Shown here piece by piece: positions 16,535 through 25,095 of a stretch of DNA of 64,000 nucleotides; within the stretch, counting starts at the first letter, position 1, and every line of letters begins with the position of its first letter. The position numbers and the translations under genes were made by a program. Origin of the DNA: JBEKHT01 sp049511715 (lineage in GTDB: Bacteria; Chloroflexota; Anaerolineae; Anaerolineales; RBG-16-64-43); the NCBI GenBank assembly GCA_049511715.1, contig JBEKXU010000014.1, positions 1-64,000 of the forward strand, read 5' to 3'. The notes under the pieces are model-generated. The model had not been told where the DNA came from, did not search any database, and saw only the letters and a program-made list of their open reading frames with translations.

Positions 16535-16665
16535 AGATCATCCGCAACTATTGTGACGCCTTGCACTAGTTGCTGGAAAGAAAAGTCGATACCCTTCGGG
16601 GCGGAATGTGAGAGAGCGCCTTGGGCGCTCAGCACTTCTCTCCTCCCTCTCCCTCCTAGGTGGTT

Positions 16666-16698
16666 GTTACTGGGCCCGAGATCCTCGGGCCCAGTAAC
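16666..16698. terminator. Bidirectional hairpin between convergent genes
   Basis: GTTACTGGGCCCGAG pairs with CTCGGGCCCAGTAAC, a 15-bp perfect stem with loop ATC, between the ends of the AmrS-type gene and kbl. There is no T-tract on either side. A smaller hairpin (GAGCGCC/GGGCGCTC) lies near 16613-16630. Confidence 0.55.
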
Positions 16699-16720
16699 CT
16701 TAAGCTAACAGGCCGGGTGC

Positions 16721-17908
16721 TTATCCCCGAATCACGCCCAGATCCCTGCCCACTTTCGCAAAGCGGGCGAGGCCCTGGTCGAGATCCTTCCGGTCGTGCG
16801 CTGCAGAGATCATTACGCGGATGCGAGCCCTGCCCTGCGGCACGGTAGGGTAGCCGATGGCCATGGCAAAAACGCCCTCTTCGAAAAGGGCTCGGCTGAA
16901 AGCGTTGGCCAGGGTGGCCTCTCCCAGCATGATCGGTGTGATCGGCGTTACGCTCCTGCCGGTGTCGAACCCCAGGCGCTTCAACTCGTCCTTGAAGTAG
17001 CCCGCGTTTTCCCAAAGCCGATCCACCAACTCCGTGGAGGATTCGAGAAGATCCAGTGCGGCCAGGCAGGCCGCCGTGTCCGGGATGGTCATGGCCGAGG
17101 AGAACAGGAACGGGCGTGCGCGCTGGCGCAGCCAGTCCACCAACTCCGGGCTCCCGGCGACGATCCCCCCGACCACCCCAAAAGCCTTGGAAAGGGTGCC
17201 GACCTCAATATCCACTTGGCCGTGCAAGGAGAAGTGATCCACGATTCCGCGTCCGCCGCGACCCAGAACCCCTTCGCCGTGGGCATCGTCCACCATCAGC
17301 ATCGCCTCGAATTCCTTCGCGACGGAGGCAATCTGGTCCAGCGGGGCAATGTCGCCTTCCATACTGAAGACCCCGTCCGTGATTACCAGGGCACGGCGGT
17401 ATCTCGAGCGCGTTTCTTGCAATTGCTTCCGCAGGTCCTCGGTCTGTGTGTGAGCGTATCTCACGATCGCCGCTCCGGAGAGTCGGCAGCCATCGATAAT
17501 ACTCGCATGGTTCAGTTCATCCGAGAAGACCGCATCCTCTTTGCCCACCACGGCCGGGATGCAGCCTAGATTGGCATTGAACCCGCTCTGGAAAGTAATG
17601 GTGGCCCGAGCTCCCTTGAATGCCGCCAGACGCCGCTCCAGCTCCAAGTGAAGCTCAGTTGTCCCAGCAATGGAACGCACCGCGGCGGGCCCGACCCCAT
17701 ACTGCCCCACCGCCGACCGGGCAGCCTCCACCAAACGGGGGTGGTTTGCCAAGCCCAAATAGTTGTTCGAACAAAAGTTCAGCACTCGCTTCCCATCCAC
17801 CACCAGGTAGGCTCCCTGGGGGGAAGCCAGTGTGCGGATGCGGTTATACAGTCCCGAGCTTTTCAGTTCCTCAAGTTCGTCGGAAAGCCATTGCATGGGG
17901 TGGCTCAT
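16721..17908 (-). CDS. kbl: Glycine C-acetyltransferase (2-amino-3-ketobutyrate CoA ligase)
   Basis: 395-aa alpha-oxoamine synthase that splits 2-amino-3-ketobutyrate with CoA to glycine and acetyl-CoA in threonine breakdown. Marks are NFCSNNYLGLANHPR, the PLP site GTLSKAFGVVGG with the Schiff-base lysine, and VDDAHGEGVLG. The closest alternatives in the family (BioF, serine palmitoyltransferase) are less likely, given the DIEVGTLSKAFGVVGG context. No threonine dehydrogenase (tdh) lies beside it. Confidence 0.92.
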   Translation of the reverse strand: MSHPMQWLSDELEELKSSGLYNRIRTLASPQGAYLVVDGKRVLNFCSNNYLGLANHPRLVEAARSAVGQYGVGPAAVRSIAGTTELHLELERRLAAFKGARATITFQSGFNANLGCIPAVVGKEDAVFSDELNHASIIDGCRLSGAAIVRYAHTQTEDLRKQLQETRSRYRRALVITDGVFSMEGDIAPLDQIASVAKEFEAMLMVDDAHGEGVLGRGGRGIVDHFSLHGQVDIEVGTLSKAFGVVGGIVAGSPELVDWLRQRARPFLFSSAMTIPDTAACLAALDLLESSTELVDRLWENAGYFKDELKRLGFDTGRSVTPITPIMLGEATLANAFSRALFEEGVFAMAIGYPTVPQGRARIRVMISAAHDRKDLDQGLARFAKVGRDLGVIRG

Positions 17909-17999
17909 CGGACACTCCTGGGGAGCCCGCGGGCGGAGCGGCGATCCCTCCCACCCAGCGGTCCAATGGATTCGCGGTGCGGCGGATGCGATTCTCGTC

Positions 18000-18287
18000 C
18001 TAGGGAAACGACGGCGGGGCAGGCTGGGTTCGGCCCCCCTGCGCCTGGTCAGCCAATTTCAATTTCTCGCTGCGTTTCAGCTTTTTGAGTGAGACTTCGC
18101 GGAGTCGTGCGGCGCGGGCATCCACCTGGGGCTCCAGGTAAATCAGTTCCACCGGGCGGCGTGAGCGCGTGTAGCGGCCTCCCCGACCGGCGTTGTGGTC
18201 CTGCAACCGGCGCTGGATGTTCGTGGTCCAACCCGTATAGAGAGTGCCGTCCGAGCAAAGCAGGATGTAGCAGCAGATGGACTCCAT
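18000..18287 (-). CDS. GIY-YIG nuclease superfamily protein
   Basis: 95 aa with the GIY-YIG fold: CCYILLCSDGTLYTGWTTN (the motif appears as CYIL and YTGW), RRLQDHN, and RYTRSRRPVELIYLE. It matches the small UPF0213/YhbQ-like group, whose cellular role is unclear although nuclease activity is known for some members. It starts 13 bases after the TyrA-like gene stops and is probably co-transcribed with it. The ATG at 18287 places the domain at residue 3. Confidence 0.85.
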   Translation of the reverse strand: MESICCYILLCSDGTLYTGWTTNIQRRLQDHNAGRGGRYTRSRRPVELIYLEPQVDARAARLREVSLKKLKRSEKLKLADQAQGGRTQPAPPSFP

Positions 18288-18300
18288 CCGCAGGGCGCCC

Positions 18301-19320
18301 TCAATCTCCGTCTCGATCCTTCGCCGATCGTGCCGAGGACGATCCAGGGGATTGGAACCATCCGCCCAGATCAAACAGGCGGCGGAGCCCGGTCGCCCCG
18401 GAAGGAAGCGGAGGCGCCGGTTCGGTTTGGCGGCGCGCGGGCCGCTCGCGGTCGCGAAGCCAGCGCGCCCGTCCTTGCTCCGCCTCGCTCAAGTATTGGA
18501 CCAGGGTTCTCTCGGCGTCGGGATCGGTGAGCACGCGGCGCAATTCCCCGATCTCCTCAAGCGCCATGTCCAGACGGCGCAGGATGCTCTCCCGATTGGC
18601 CACGATCTCGGCGGCGCACGTCTGAGCCTCTCGACATTCCAGAGGAGATGTGGCCCGCTCGAAAATCGACCCCGCCAGGAGGCTGGCGTCCCTCCAGCCC
18701 GGCGAGCCGGCAATGGTGCGATAGCAGGCCAGGGCGAGCAGGGAAGGCAAAGACTCAACGCCGGCCATCAGTCCGTCGAACTCCTGGGCGTCAAAGAAGA
18801 ATGGAGCCGCGCCCAGGACGGAGCTGAGCCGGGCGGCCAGTTCCAGGGCTCCGCCGTCGGCTCCCGGGGGGGCGACCACGATCAGAAATCCATCCTCATA
18901 GAGGCTGGCGCTGGCCTCTGCCCCCACCTGACCCGGGATCAGAAAGCCGCCCACCCAATGGCGATCGGGAGGCAGAATCTGCTCCGCCCAAGAGAGGGTC
19001 GAGGTCTTGAGCGGCGACGTGTCGAAGATGACGGAATCATCCTTTAAATAAGGAGCGATCTGGGTCAAAACCTCACGCGTCTCGCGATAGGGAATGGCCA
19101 GGATGGTCAAGTCCGCCTGATCGACGGCCAAGCGGAGACTCCGGTCCATCCGCTCGACCGCACCCAGCGATTTTGCGCGTTTGGCCGCCACCGGATCTCG
19201 GTCATAGCCCACCACGTGGAGTTTCCAATCCGGCTTGCTGAGGGCCAAGCCGAGGGACAGACCTCGTTGGCCCATCCCGATGATGGCAACTTTTCCGGTT
19301 GAGGAAACGCTGTTGTCCAT
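18301..19320 (-). CDS. Prephenate dehydrogenase-like protein lacking the catalytic histidine
   Basis: 339 aa. The N-terminus is a Rossmann fold (KVAIIGMGQRGLSLGLAL), followed by YDRDP and an all-helical C-terminal half, the TyrA layout. Functional TyrA proteins have GGHPMAG, whose His is catalytic; here the same place reads VGGFLIPGQVG, so Phe replaces His. It may bind NAD but is unlikely to oxidise prephenate by the usual route. The Arg-rich tail is unusual. The ATG has a GGAGG site. No aromatic biosynthesis gene is adjacent. Confidence 0.75.
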   Translation of the reverse strand: MDNSVSSTGKVAIIGMGQRGLSLGLALSKPDWKLHVVGYDRDPVAAKRAKSLGAVERMDRSLRLAVDQADLTILAIPYRETREVLTQIAPYLKDDSVIFDTSPLKTSTLSWAEQILPPDRHWVGGFLIPGQVGAEASASLYEDGFLIVVAPPGADGGALELAARLSSVLGAAPFFFDAQEFDGLMAGVESLPSLLALACYRTIAGSPGWRDASLLAGSIFERATSPLECREAQTCAAEIVANRESILRRLDMALEEIGELRRVLTDPDAERTLVQYLSEAEQGRARWLRDRERPARRQTEPAPPLPSGATGLRRLFDLGGWFQSPGSSSARSAKDRDGD

Positions 19321-19379
19321 GCTGCCTCCAGCCCGGGAAACTCCGTCCTTGCGGCGAGGCCTATTCCTTGCGCCGCGCA

Positions 19380-20012
19380 TTAATGAAAGAAGATATGCAC
19401 GGCTCCCAAGATCACCCAGGAAATCGGATCCACCCCGACCAGGGGAAGCAGAAACAGCAGGCCCAGAAGCACAAGGGGACCCCAGCGCTGAAATTGTTCG
19501 AAGGAGCGTGCGGCCTCCCCCTGCAGGAGCGAGCCGACGACCTTTTCTCCATCCAAAGGGGACAAAGGAATCAAATTGAACACGGCCAGAACGATGTTCA
19601 AAACGACAAACTGCGACAGGAAGAAAGCCGGCGTGGGCAACACGCGAGTGGTCGGTAAAAATTCGGGGGACGCAAGGCCGAGCAGGAACGGCAGACCGCC
19701 CACGAAGGCCAGCAGGACATTGGTGACCGGCCCGGCCAGCGATACGATACCCATCCCTGCCCGCGGGGAGGGACGAAGATTGTTGCTGTTCACCGGCACC
19801 GGCTTGGCCCAACCGAAGCCGAAGGCAACCAGCAAAAGCGAGCCCAAAGGATCGAGGTGTCTGAGCGGGTTAAGGCTGAGCCGGCCGTAGTAACCCGGGG
19901 TCGAATCCCCCAACCGCGTGGCGACCGTCGCGTGCGCGTACTCATGCAATGTGAAAGCCACCAGCAGGGTGAGCACACGAGCGATCACATCCGGGAGCGT
20001 CAGGCCCAGCAT
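19380..20012 (-). CDS. Site-2 protease family (M50) membrane metalloprotease
   Basis: 210 aa, the short rhomboid-sized form of site-2 protease. The zinc motif is HEYAH (residues 23-27) in the first membrane helix. NLIPLSPLDG later supplies the third ligand aspartate. Four or more hydrophobic helices are visible. It cleaves within the membrane; no substrate is suggested by context. A TATAAT ends six bases before the ATG at 20012, which both fixes this start and suggests a leaderless mRNA. Confidence 0.9.
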   Translation of the reverse strand: MLGLTLPDVIARVLTLLVAFTLHEYAHATVATRLGDSTPGYYGRLSLNPLRHLDPLGSLLLVAFGFGWAKPVPVNSNNLRPSPRAGMGIVSLAGPVTNVLLAFVGGLPFLLGLASPEFLPTTRVLPTPAFFLSQFVVLNIVLAVFNLIPLSPLDGEKVVGSLLQGEAARSFEQFQRWGPLVLLGLLFLLPLVGVDPISWVILGAVHIFFH

Positions 20013-20018
20013 GAAGGC

Positions 20019-20024
20019 ATTATA
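20019..20024 (-). promoter_or_regulatory. -10 box for the M50 protease gene, leaderless layout
   Basis: TATAAT with a 6-base gap to the ATG at 20012 on the minus strand. Confidence 0.55.
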
Positions 20025-20276
20025 CCGCTGCGATTCCGCCCCTCTTTTCCCTCTCTCGCGCGAATCCGCCACGCTTGGGTCCTTGCTCCTCTTTCCGCCG
20101 GCCGTCTTCTCGATACGGACGGAGTGCGCCATAATCAGAGCCACGCCTGGCGGCCGCTCACAGCGGTGCAGGCGCTCAAGCTGCTTCACGACACTCGGCC
20201 AAGCCGGAATGTAGTTGGGGGGGCCCCCGACCCGATGCCCGAGTTTCAAACATCGCTCGGAAGGAGAAGAATTTTC

Positions 20277-20684
20277 GTGGCCGAACTTACACGATTCCAG
20301 ATTTACGACCTGTTCAATCGCGGGGCCGCACTGTGGCTGCCGGGGATTGATCTCAGCGAAGCCGACCTCCGTTGGGCCGATCTGGGGGGAGCCAACCTCA
20401 GCGGCGCCAACCTCTCCAAGGCCCGGCTCCTGGCGGCGAATTTGAGCGGGGCGCGGCTCACCGCCGCAAGTCTGGCCGGGGCCGTTCTCCGCGGGGCCGG
20501 CCTGCAAGCGGCCGACCTGCGTTGGGCGGACTTGCACGAGGCGGATTTGGGCGATGCGGACCTCAACCACGTCAACCTTCGTGGAGCCGACCTGAGCAAC
20601 GCCAAGGTAAGTCCCGCCCAGCTCGAGTCGGCCTCGTCGCTCGAGGGTGCTATTCTCCCTGACGGGACCCGGCGGAGTCCCTGA
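20277..20684 (+). CDS. Pentapeptide-repeat protein
   Basis: 135 aa made mostly of A(D/N)LxX repeats from about residue 24 to 115 (ADLRWADLGGANLSGANLSK and on), which fold as a right-handed square helix. Some relatives mimic DNA and shield gyrase, but most have no known role. A GTG at 20277 follows AAGGAG at 10 bases, while the ATG at 20235 has no such site, so the GTG is preferred. The first 20 residues (ELTRFQIYDLFNRG) are non-repeat. Confidence 0.8.
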   Translation: MAELTRFQIYDLFNRGAALWLPGIDLSEADLRWADLGGANLSGANLSKARLLAANLSGARLTAASLAGAVLRGAGLQAADLRWADLHEADLGDADLNHVNLRGADLSNAKVSPAQLESASSLEGAILPDGTRRSP

Positions 20685-20894
20685 GCCAACGCCGGGCCGA
20701 CGGTCTTGAGCCCCGCGGAAATCCTGGGGTCATCTCCGCGACCCAGGAACCTGCGGGGAGGCGAAACGATGGGTACGACGCACCAACCCTACCGGGCGCG
20801 GTGACTGTGGCCTGGCGGCCGGATGCGCCCCTGGGAATCCGCCGAAGCTCTCTCCTGGCCGAGTGGAAATTGGGGATAGTTCCACCGGGCAGGA

Positions 20895-20900
20895 TATAAT
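20895..20900 (+). promoter_or_regulatory. -10 box for the C39 peptidase gene, leaderless layout
   Basis: TATAAT with a 6-base gap to the ATG at 20907. TTGGGG lies 19 bases upstream. Confidence 0.5.
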
Positions 20901-20906
20901 CTCGTC

Positions 20907-22175
20907 ATGCAGGCAGGGTATCGCCCACGTCGACGGTTCCTCGCGACGCTGGTGTTGGTGCTCTTGGTCTTCGATCTTTTCCTCGCGTTCGAGCTTCCCC
21001 AGATTCAAGAGCATCTTTCCTGGCGGATCGAGGTCTACGAGGCGGAGGTGCGCCAGTTCTTGCGCCCCCACCCTCAGACGCTTTCTACGCCCGAACCGCA
21101 GGCCGCCGCCATGGGCCCAGCGGCCTCAATCGATCTGGCCACGACAGCCACCGAGCCCCCCCGGGCTCAGCTCAGCCCGTCCTCCCCGCGGCCGAGCCCG
21201 AGCCCGACGATGACCTCGGTTCCGCTCCCCTTGAAGGTGATGCTGACGCCCCCGCGCCACGAGTACCAGCTCTTCAACAACTGCGGCCCGGCAACGCTCT
21301 CCATGACCCTGCGCTACTGGGGCTGGCAAGGGAGTCAGCGAGACACGGCTGCTATCCTCAAGCCGGTCCAGGATGACCGCAACGTCATGCCCTACGAAAT
21401 GGTGGCCTACGTTCAAAACCACACCCAACTTCAGGCCCTGCTGCGCTACGCAGGGACGCTCGACGACCTCAAGCGCCTGATCGCGGCCGGGTTTCCCCCC
21501 GTCGTGGAAAAAGGGTTCAACGTCATTGAAAACAATTTGGGGTGGATGGGCCACTACAATCTCTTGACCGGATATGACGATTCCCGACGCGTCTTCATCG
21601 CGCAGGACTCGTATGAGGGTCCGAACTTCCCCGTGGACTATGACACGCTGCTCACCAACTGGCGCGCCTTCAACTTCCTTTACATTGTCGTCTTCCCGCC
21701 CGACCGCGAACAGGATGTTCTCTCCGTCTTGGGACCCAACGCGGACGAAGGCTACAACGACCAGCTGGCGGTTCAACATGCGCGTCAGGAAGTGCAGACG
21801 CTCAGCGGCAAAGATCTCGCCTTCGCCTGGTTCGATCTGGGAACCAGCCTGGTCACGGTGCGCGACTACGGGCCCGCCTCCTACGCCTTTGATCAAGCTC
21901 GCTATGCGGGGCTTCCCTGGAGAATGCTCTGGTATCAGACCGGCCCGTACTTTGCGTACTTCTACACCGGCCGCTACCAGGATGTGATTGACCTAGCGAA
22001 CGAAACCCTGGACCAGCAAGAATACCTGGAGGAGTCCTGGTACTGGCGCGGCATGGCCAAGATCGCCCTGGGGGACCTCCGGGGAGGAGCCGATGATCTG
22101 CGCACCGCTCTTTCCAAGCATCCGGGCTTTCCACCTGCGCTGGCCGAGCTCCAGCAGCTGGGCCTGAAGCCCTAG
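20907..22175 (+). CDS. Membrane-anchored C39-family cysteine peptidase with TPR-like tail
   Basis: 422 aa. A single N-terminal membrane helix (residues 10-29) and a Ser/Pro-rich linker (to about 110) present the protein outside the cell. The C39-like papain fold has Cys126 in NNCGPATLSM, His216 in GHYNLLTGYDD and Asp234 in AQDSYE. From about 290 the chain is helical with TPR-like character (LAFAWFDLGTSL, SWYWRGMAKIALGDL). It is not fused to an ABC transporter, so it is not a bacteriocin-exporting peptidase. Target unknown. Confidence 0.85.
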   Translation: MQAGYRPRRRFLATLVLVLLVFDLFLAFELPQIQEHLSWRIEVYEAEVRQFLRPHPQTLSTPEPQAAAMGPAASIDLATTATEPPRAQLSPSSPRPSPSPTMTSVPLPLKVMLTPPRHEYQLFNNCGPATLSMTLRYWGWQGSQRDTAAILKPVQDDRNVMPYEMVAYVQNHTQLQALLRYAGTLDDLKRLIAAGFPPVVEKGFNVIENNLGWMGHYNLLTGYDDSRRVFIAQDSYEGPNFPVDYDTLLTNWRAFNFLYIVVFPPDREQDVLSVLGPNADEGYNDQLAVQHARQEVQTLSGKDLAFAWFDLGTSLVTVRDYGPASYAFDQARYAGLPWRMLWYQTGPYFAYFYTGRYQDVIDLANETLDQQEYLEESWYWRGMAKIALGDLRGGADDLRTALSKHPGFPPALAELQQLGLKP

Positions 22176-22399
22176 CCTGCCCCACGCCTCGTCCGCCCCG
22201 CCTGGGTCTGCCCGCGTCGGGATGCCCGGCCCGATCTTCGCTGCGGGCCGCTGCTTTTCTCGGTCTGGCCCAGGGGAGGGCGATCTTGCTCCAACCGCTG
22301 GCGGTGCGCCCGTACGAGCCCGGGCCTGAGGCTCGCCAGCTCCGGCAATCTCTCTCCGTCCCGAAGCAAGGACGATAACATCTTCAGCCGCGGGGCCAC
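22172..22399 (-). CDS. Possible small Arg-rich protein after the VWA gene
   Basis: A 75-codon frame starting with GTG four bases past the VWA stop. It is rich in Arg, Gly and Gln and matches no family. It overlaps the C39 gene end by four bases and also contains that gene's likely terminator. The first 40 codons look plausible, the rest less so. Probably not a real gene. Confidence 0.2.
   Translation of the reverse strand: MAPRLKMLSSLLRDGERLPELASLRPGLVRAHRQRLEQDRPPLGQTEKSSGPQRRSGRASRRGQTQAGRTRRGAG
22227..22259 (+). terminator. Terminator of the C39 peptidase gene
   Basis: CGGCCCG (22227-22233) pairs with CGGGCCG (22244-22250), and CTGCTTTTCT follows. It lies about 50 bases past the stop. 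Confidence 0.5.
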
Positions 22400-22403
22400 T
22401 GGG

Positions 22404-23783
22404 TTAGCGGCCAGCCAGAAGATGATCGACCGCCGAGCTGAGCTCAGCCAGATTTCCGGCGACCAGCACGGTTTGGCACAGGGGGCGGTATTGGATCATG
22501 TCGCTGTCCCCCAGGCTCCACAGGGCAGGCGGCTCAGGGGTCAGCCAGAGGCAACGCTGGCTGCGCCGGGAGATCAGTTCGAACAGGTCCAGGCGAGGGT
22601 CGTTGTAGTTGTTTCGTCCGTCGCCCACCACCAAGAAAGTCGTGCGCCGGTCGACCGTGTCAAGAAACCGGTCGGCAAAGTTCTCCAGGCTGGCCCCCAG
22701 GTCGGTGTTGTAGTAGCCCGAGGGCATCCGCACCAAGACCCTCTCCACAGCCGCGTGCGGATCGCGCCCGTTGAATTCCGGCGAGATGAATTCCAGATGG
22801 TCGATATAGGCGAATAGGTGAGTTTTCCGGATTTGGTCCTGCAGGCTGTACAGAAAGCTGAGCATCAGCTCCGAGCATGAGCGCATGGAGGTGCTCACAT
22901 CGCACAGGGCCACCAGCTTGGGCTTGAGCTGATGGTCCCTGTGGCGGATTTCAATAGGGATACCTCCATGCTTCAAATTGGCCCGCAGGGTTGATTTGGC
23001 ATCCAGCTGCCCGTTCTTGGCCCGCTTCTGGCGAAGCGCGATCCGCGTCCGCAGGATCGCGGCCAGCCGGCGCACCTCCCTGCGCAGCTGATCCATGTCC
23101 CGGTCCGAGATGGCAGCGAAGGGTTTGTGCAAGATCCCCTCCGGGTTTTCCCGACGGCGGTCCTTTCCCAGGTTCTCCGCAATGCGCCGTCCCGCGAATT
23201 GCAGCAGCTGCTGTTGCCAGCTGCAAAGGTTGGCCCCGAACCGGTCGGCAAGTTCTGCCAGCCGATCCTGGGCCATGCCGTTCTCCGCCAGCCGTTGCAA
23301 CAGCTCCCTAAGAGCCTCCGGCAGCTCCCGAAAACGCAGGATCCGCCCCATTCGCTCGGCCAAGTAGGCCTGATAACGAAGGTCATCGGCATACCCCAGC
23401 CCCACTCGTCCCGCCAGCAGCTCGAGTTCCCGGGGAGAGAGGCGGTCGCCCCTCAAGATCCGCTCCAACAGCTCCCCTAATTCTGGAGGGATCTGTTGCA
23501 AGGCTTCCGCGAGCCTGAGGGCCTCAGCGGCACTCAGGCCGCTGAACGCATTGTCGAAGGCGGGAGCAGGTCCCCCACCGAAAAAGAGGTCAAAGAGGGC
23601 ATCAAACCGGGGAAAGTCTGAGGCTTGCTTAATCAGGGTGCAGCGCAGACTGACGCGGAAGGCCTCGCGGTCCTGGATTCCCATGACTTCCGTGGTCTGC
23701 AAAGCCTCCGCGCTCTCGGCCAAGCTCACTCGCGCACCCGACGCCCGCAGGGCTTTCACGAACTGGACAATCCGTTTCTCCAT
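22404..23783 (-). CDS. VWA domain protein of the CoxE type
   Basis: 459 aa. The C-terminal half is a von Willebrand A domain with MIDAS pattern DVSTS at residues 295-299 and a later Thr (YNTDLGASL). The N-terminal half is helical. It matches CoxE-like proteins that act with a MoxR-type AAA+ ATPase to insert metal or remodel an enzyme. The partner ATPase lies just upstream on the same strand, but no molybdenum CO-dehydrogenase-type subunits are present, so the client is unknown. Confidence 0.88.
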   Translation of the reverse strand: MEKRIVQFVKALRASGARVSLAESAEALQTTEVMGIQDREAFRVSLRCTLIKQASDFPRFDALFDLFFGGGPAPAFDNAFSGLSAAEALRLAEALQQIPPELGELLERILRGDRLSPRELELLAGRVGLGYADDLRYQAYLAERMGRILRFRELPEALRELLQRLAENGMAQDRLAELADRFGANLCSWQQQLLQFAGRRIAENLGKDRRRENPEGILHKPFAAISDRDMDQLRREVRRLAAILRTRIALRQKRAKNGQLDAKSTLRANLKHGGIPIEIRHRDHQLKPKLVALCDVSTSMRSCSELMLSFLYSLQDQIRKTHLFAYIDHLEFISPEFNGRDPHAAVERVLVRMPSGYYNTDLGASLENFADRFLDTVDRRTTFLVVGDGRNNYNDPRLDLFELISRRSQRCLWLTPEPPALWSLGDSDMIQYRPLCQTVLVAGNLAELSSAVDHLLAGR

Positions 23784-23874
23784 TGAGCGCTTGCCTAGCC
23801 TTCACCCTCCTGCCTCCCGCTCCGCAGACCGGCAGCCCCGGGCGGATGGAGGCGGGAAGAAGATTTGCCCGCGC

Positions 23875-24813
23875 CTAGCTCAGTGGGCGGTTGGTGGGCG
23901 GGGCCGCTGCCACGCGATGCCTCGCCTGCTCCAGATCGCTCTCGTGCTTGAGGAGCACATTGAGCGTCGTTTCGACCGTCTGGGAATCCAGATGCTCGGC
24001 ATTCAGTGCGACCAGCGCCCTGGCCCAGTCAATCGTTTCGCTGATGCTGGGGGATTTGCGCAGGTCCAGGGTGCGTAGCTTCTGGACCAATTCCACGGCT
24101 TGGCGAGCCAGCCGGGGGCCCAGCTCCGGGACCTTGAGGCGGACCACGGCCAATTCCTGCTCGAGGGTGGGGTAGTTGATGAATAGATATAGGCAACGGC
24201 GCTTGAGAGCCTCGCTCAATTCCCGGGTATTGTTGCTGGTCAGGACCACGATGGGGCGATGAACGGCGCTAAGCGTTCCGAGCTCGGGAATGCTCACCTG
24301 GAAATCACTGAGGACTTCCAACAAGAAGGCTTCAAACTCGGCGTCGGATCGGTCGATCTCGTCAATCAACAGTACGACGGGGTTCGGGCTCAGAATAGCA
24401 TGCAGCAGCGGGCGCTGCAGGAGGAACCGCATGGAAAAGAAGACATCCTCTTCGGCCGCTAGGCGATCCGCAGACTCGCCCAGGGTTTTCGACTTGGCCA
24501 GGGTTTTTTGAAGCTTGTCCCGCAAGAGCTGGGTGTAAAGGAGCTGCTTGGCATACTCCCACTCGTAGAGCGCTTTGGTCTCGTCCAAGCCCTCGTAGCA
24601 TTGCAGTCGGATCAGCTCGCGCCCGGTGGCCCCGGCGATCGCCTTAGCCAGCTCCGTTTTGCCAACGCCCGCGGGGCCTTCCGCGAGCAAAGGCTTGCCC
24701 AGTTGCTGGCTGAGGTACACGACCGTCGCGATGTCGGTGCTGGCAATGTAGTCCTGCGCGCCAAGGGCCTCCAGGGTCTGTTGAGGGGAAAGGAATTCGC
24801 CGAGCGTAGGCAC
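23875..24813 (-). CDS. MoxR/CoxD-type AAA+ ATPase
   Basis: 312 aa AAA+ ATPase. Walker A GPAGVGKT is at 46-53, Walker B VVLLIDEIDRSD near 145-156, sensor 1 is LTSNNTRELSEALKRRC. It is of the MoxR group and belongs with the VWA protein that follows, the pair forming a chaperone-like unit. A TATAAT lies about 56 bases upstream of the ATG. The C-terminal tail is rich in Ala, Pro and Thr. Confidence 0.92.
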   Translation of the reverse strand: MPTLGEFLSPQQTLEALGAQDYIASTDIATVVYLSQQLGKPLLAEGPAGVGKTELAKAIAGATGRELIRLQCYEGLDETKALYEWEYAKQLLYTQLLRDKLQKTLAKSKTLGESADRLAAEEDVFFSMRFLLQRPLLHAILSPNPVVLLIDEIDRSDAEFEAFLLEVLSDFQVSIPELGTLSAVHRPIVVLTSNNTRELSEALKRRCLYLFINYPTLEQELAVVRLKVPELGPRLARQAVELVQKLRTLDLRKSPSISETIDWARALVALNAEHLDSQTVETTLNVLLKHESDLEQARHRVAAAPPTNRPLS

Positions 24814-24869
24814 AGGGTTTCCTCAAGAGGCGCGGGGAGCATTTCCCCGAAATTACGACACCTTCAGGG

Positions 24870-24875
24870 ATTATA
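24870..24875 (-). promoter_or_regulatory. Probable -10 box for the MoxR-VWA pair
   Basis: TATAAT on the minus strand, with a leader of about 50 bases to the ATG at 24813. Confidence 0.4.
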
Positions 24876-25095
24876 CCAATCGGATGCTGCCCGTCTTCTT
24901 TTGGGCTCACTCCAACCCGGTTCGCGATGGTGGGATGCGAGGGCTCCCGGCAAGCTGCCGACTGCGAACGCGGGACGCATCGAGCGCGACGGGCCGTCCT
25001 GCCAACTTCGGCGGCCCGCTTTGAGCTCGCTTGCCCTCCCGCAGAGGCCAAGCGATAATCGGGTAGCCCCTCCAGGCCTTTCACGAGGTAAACAC

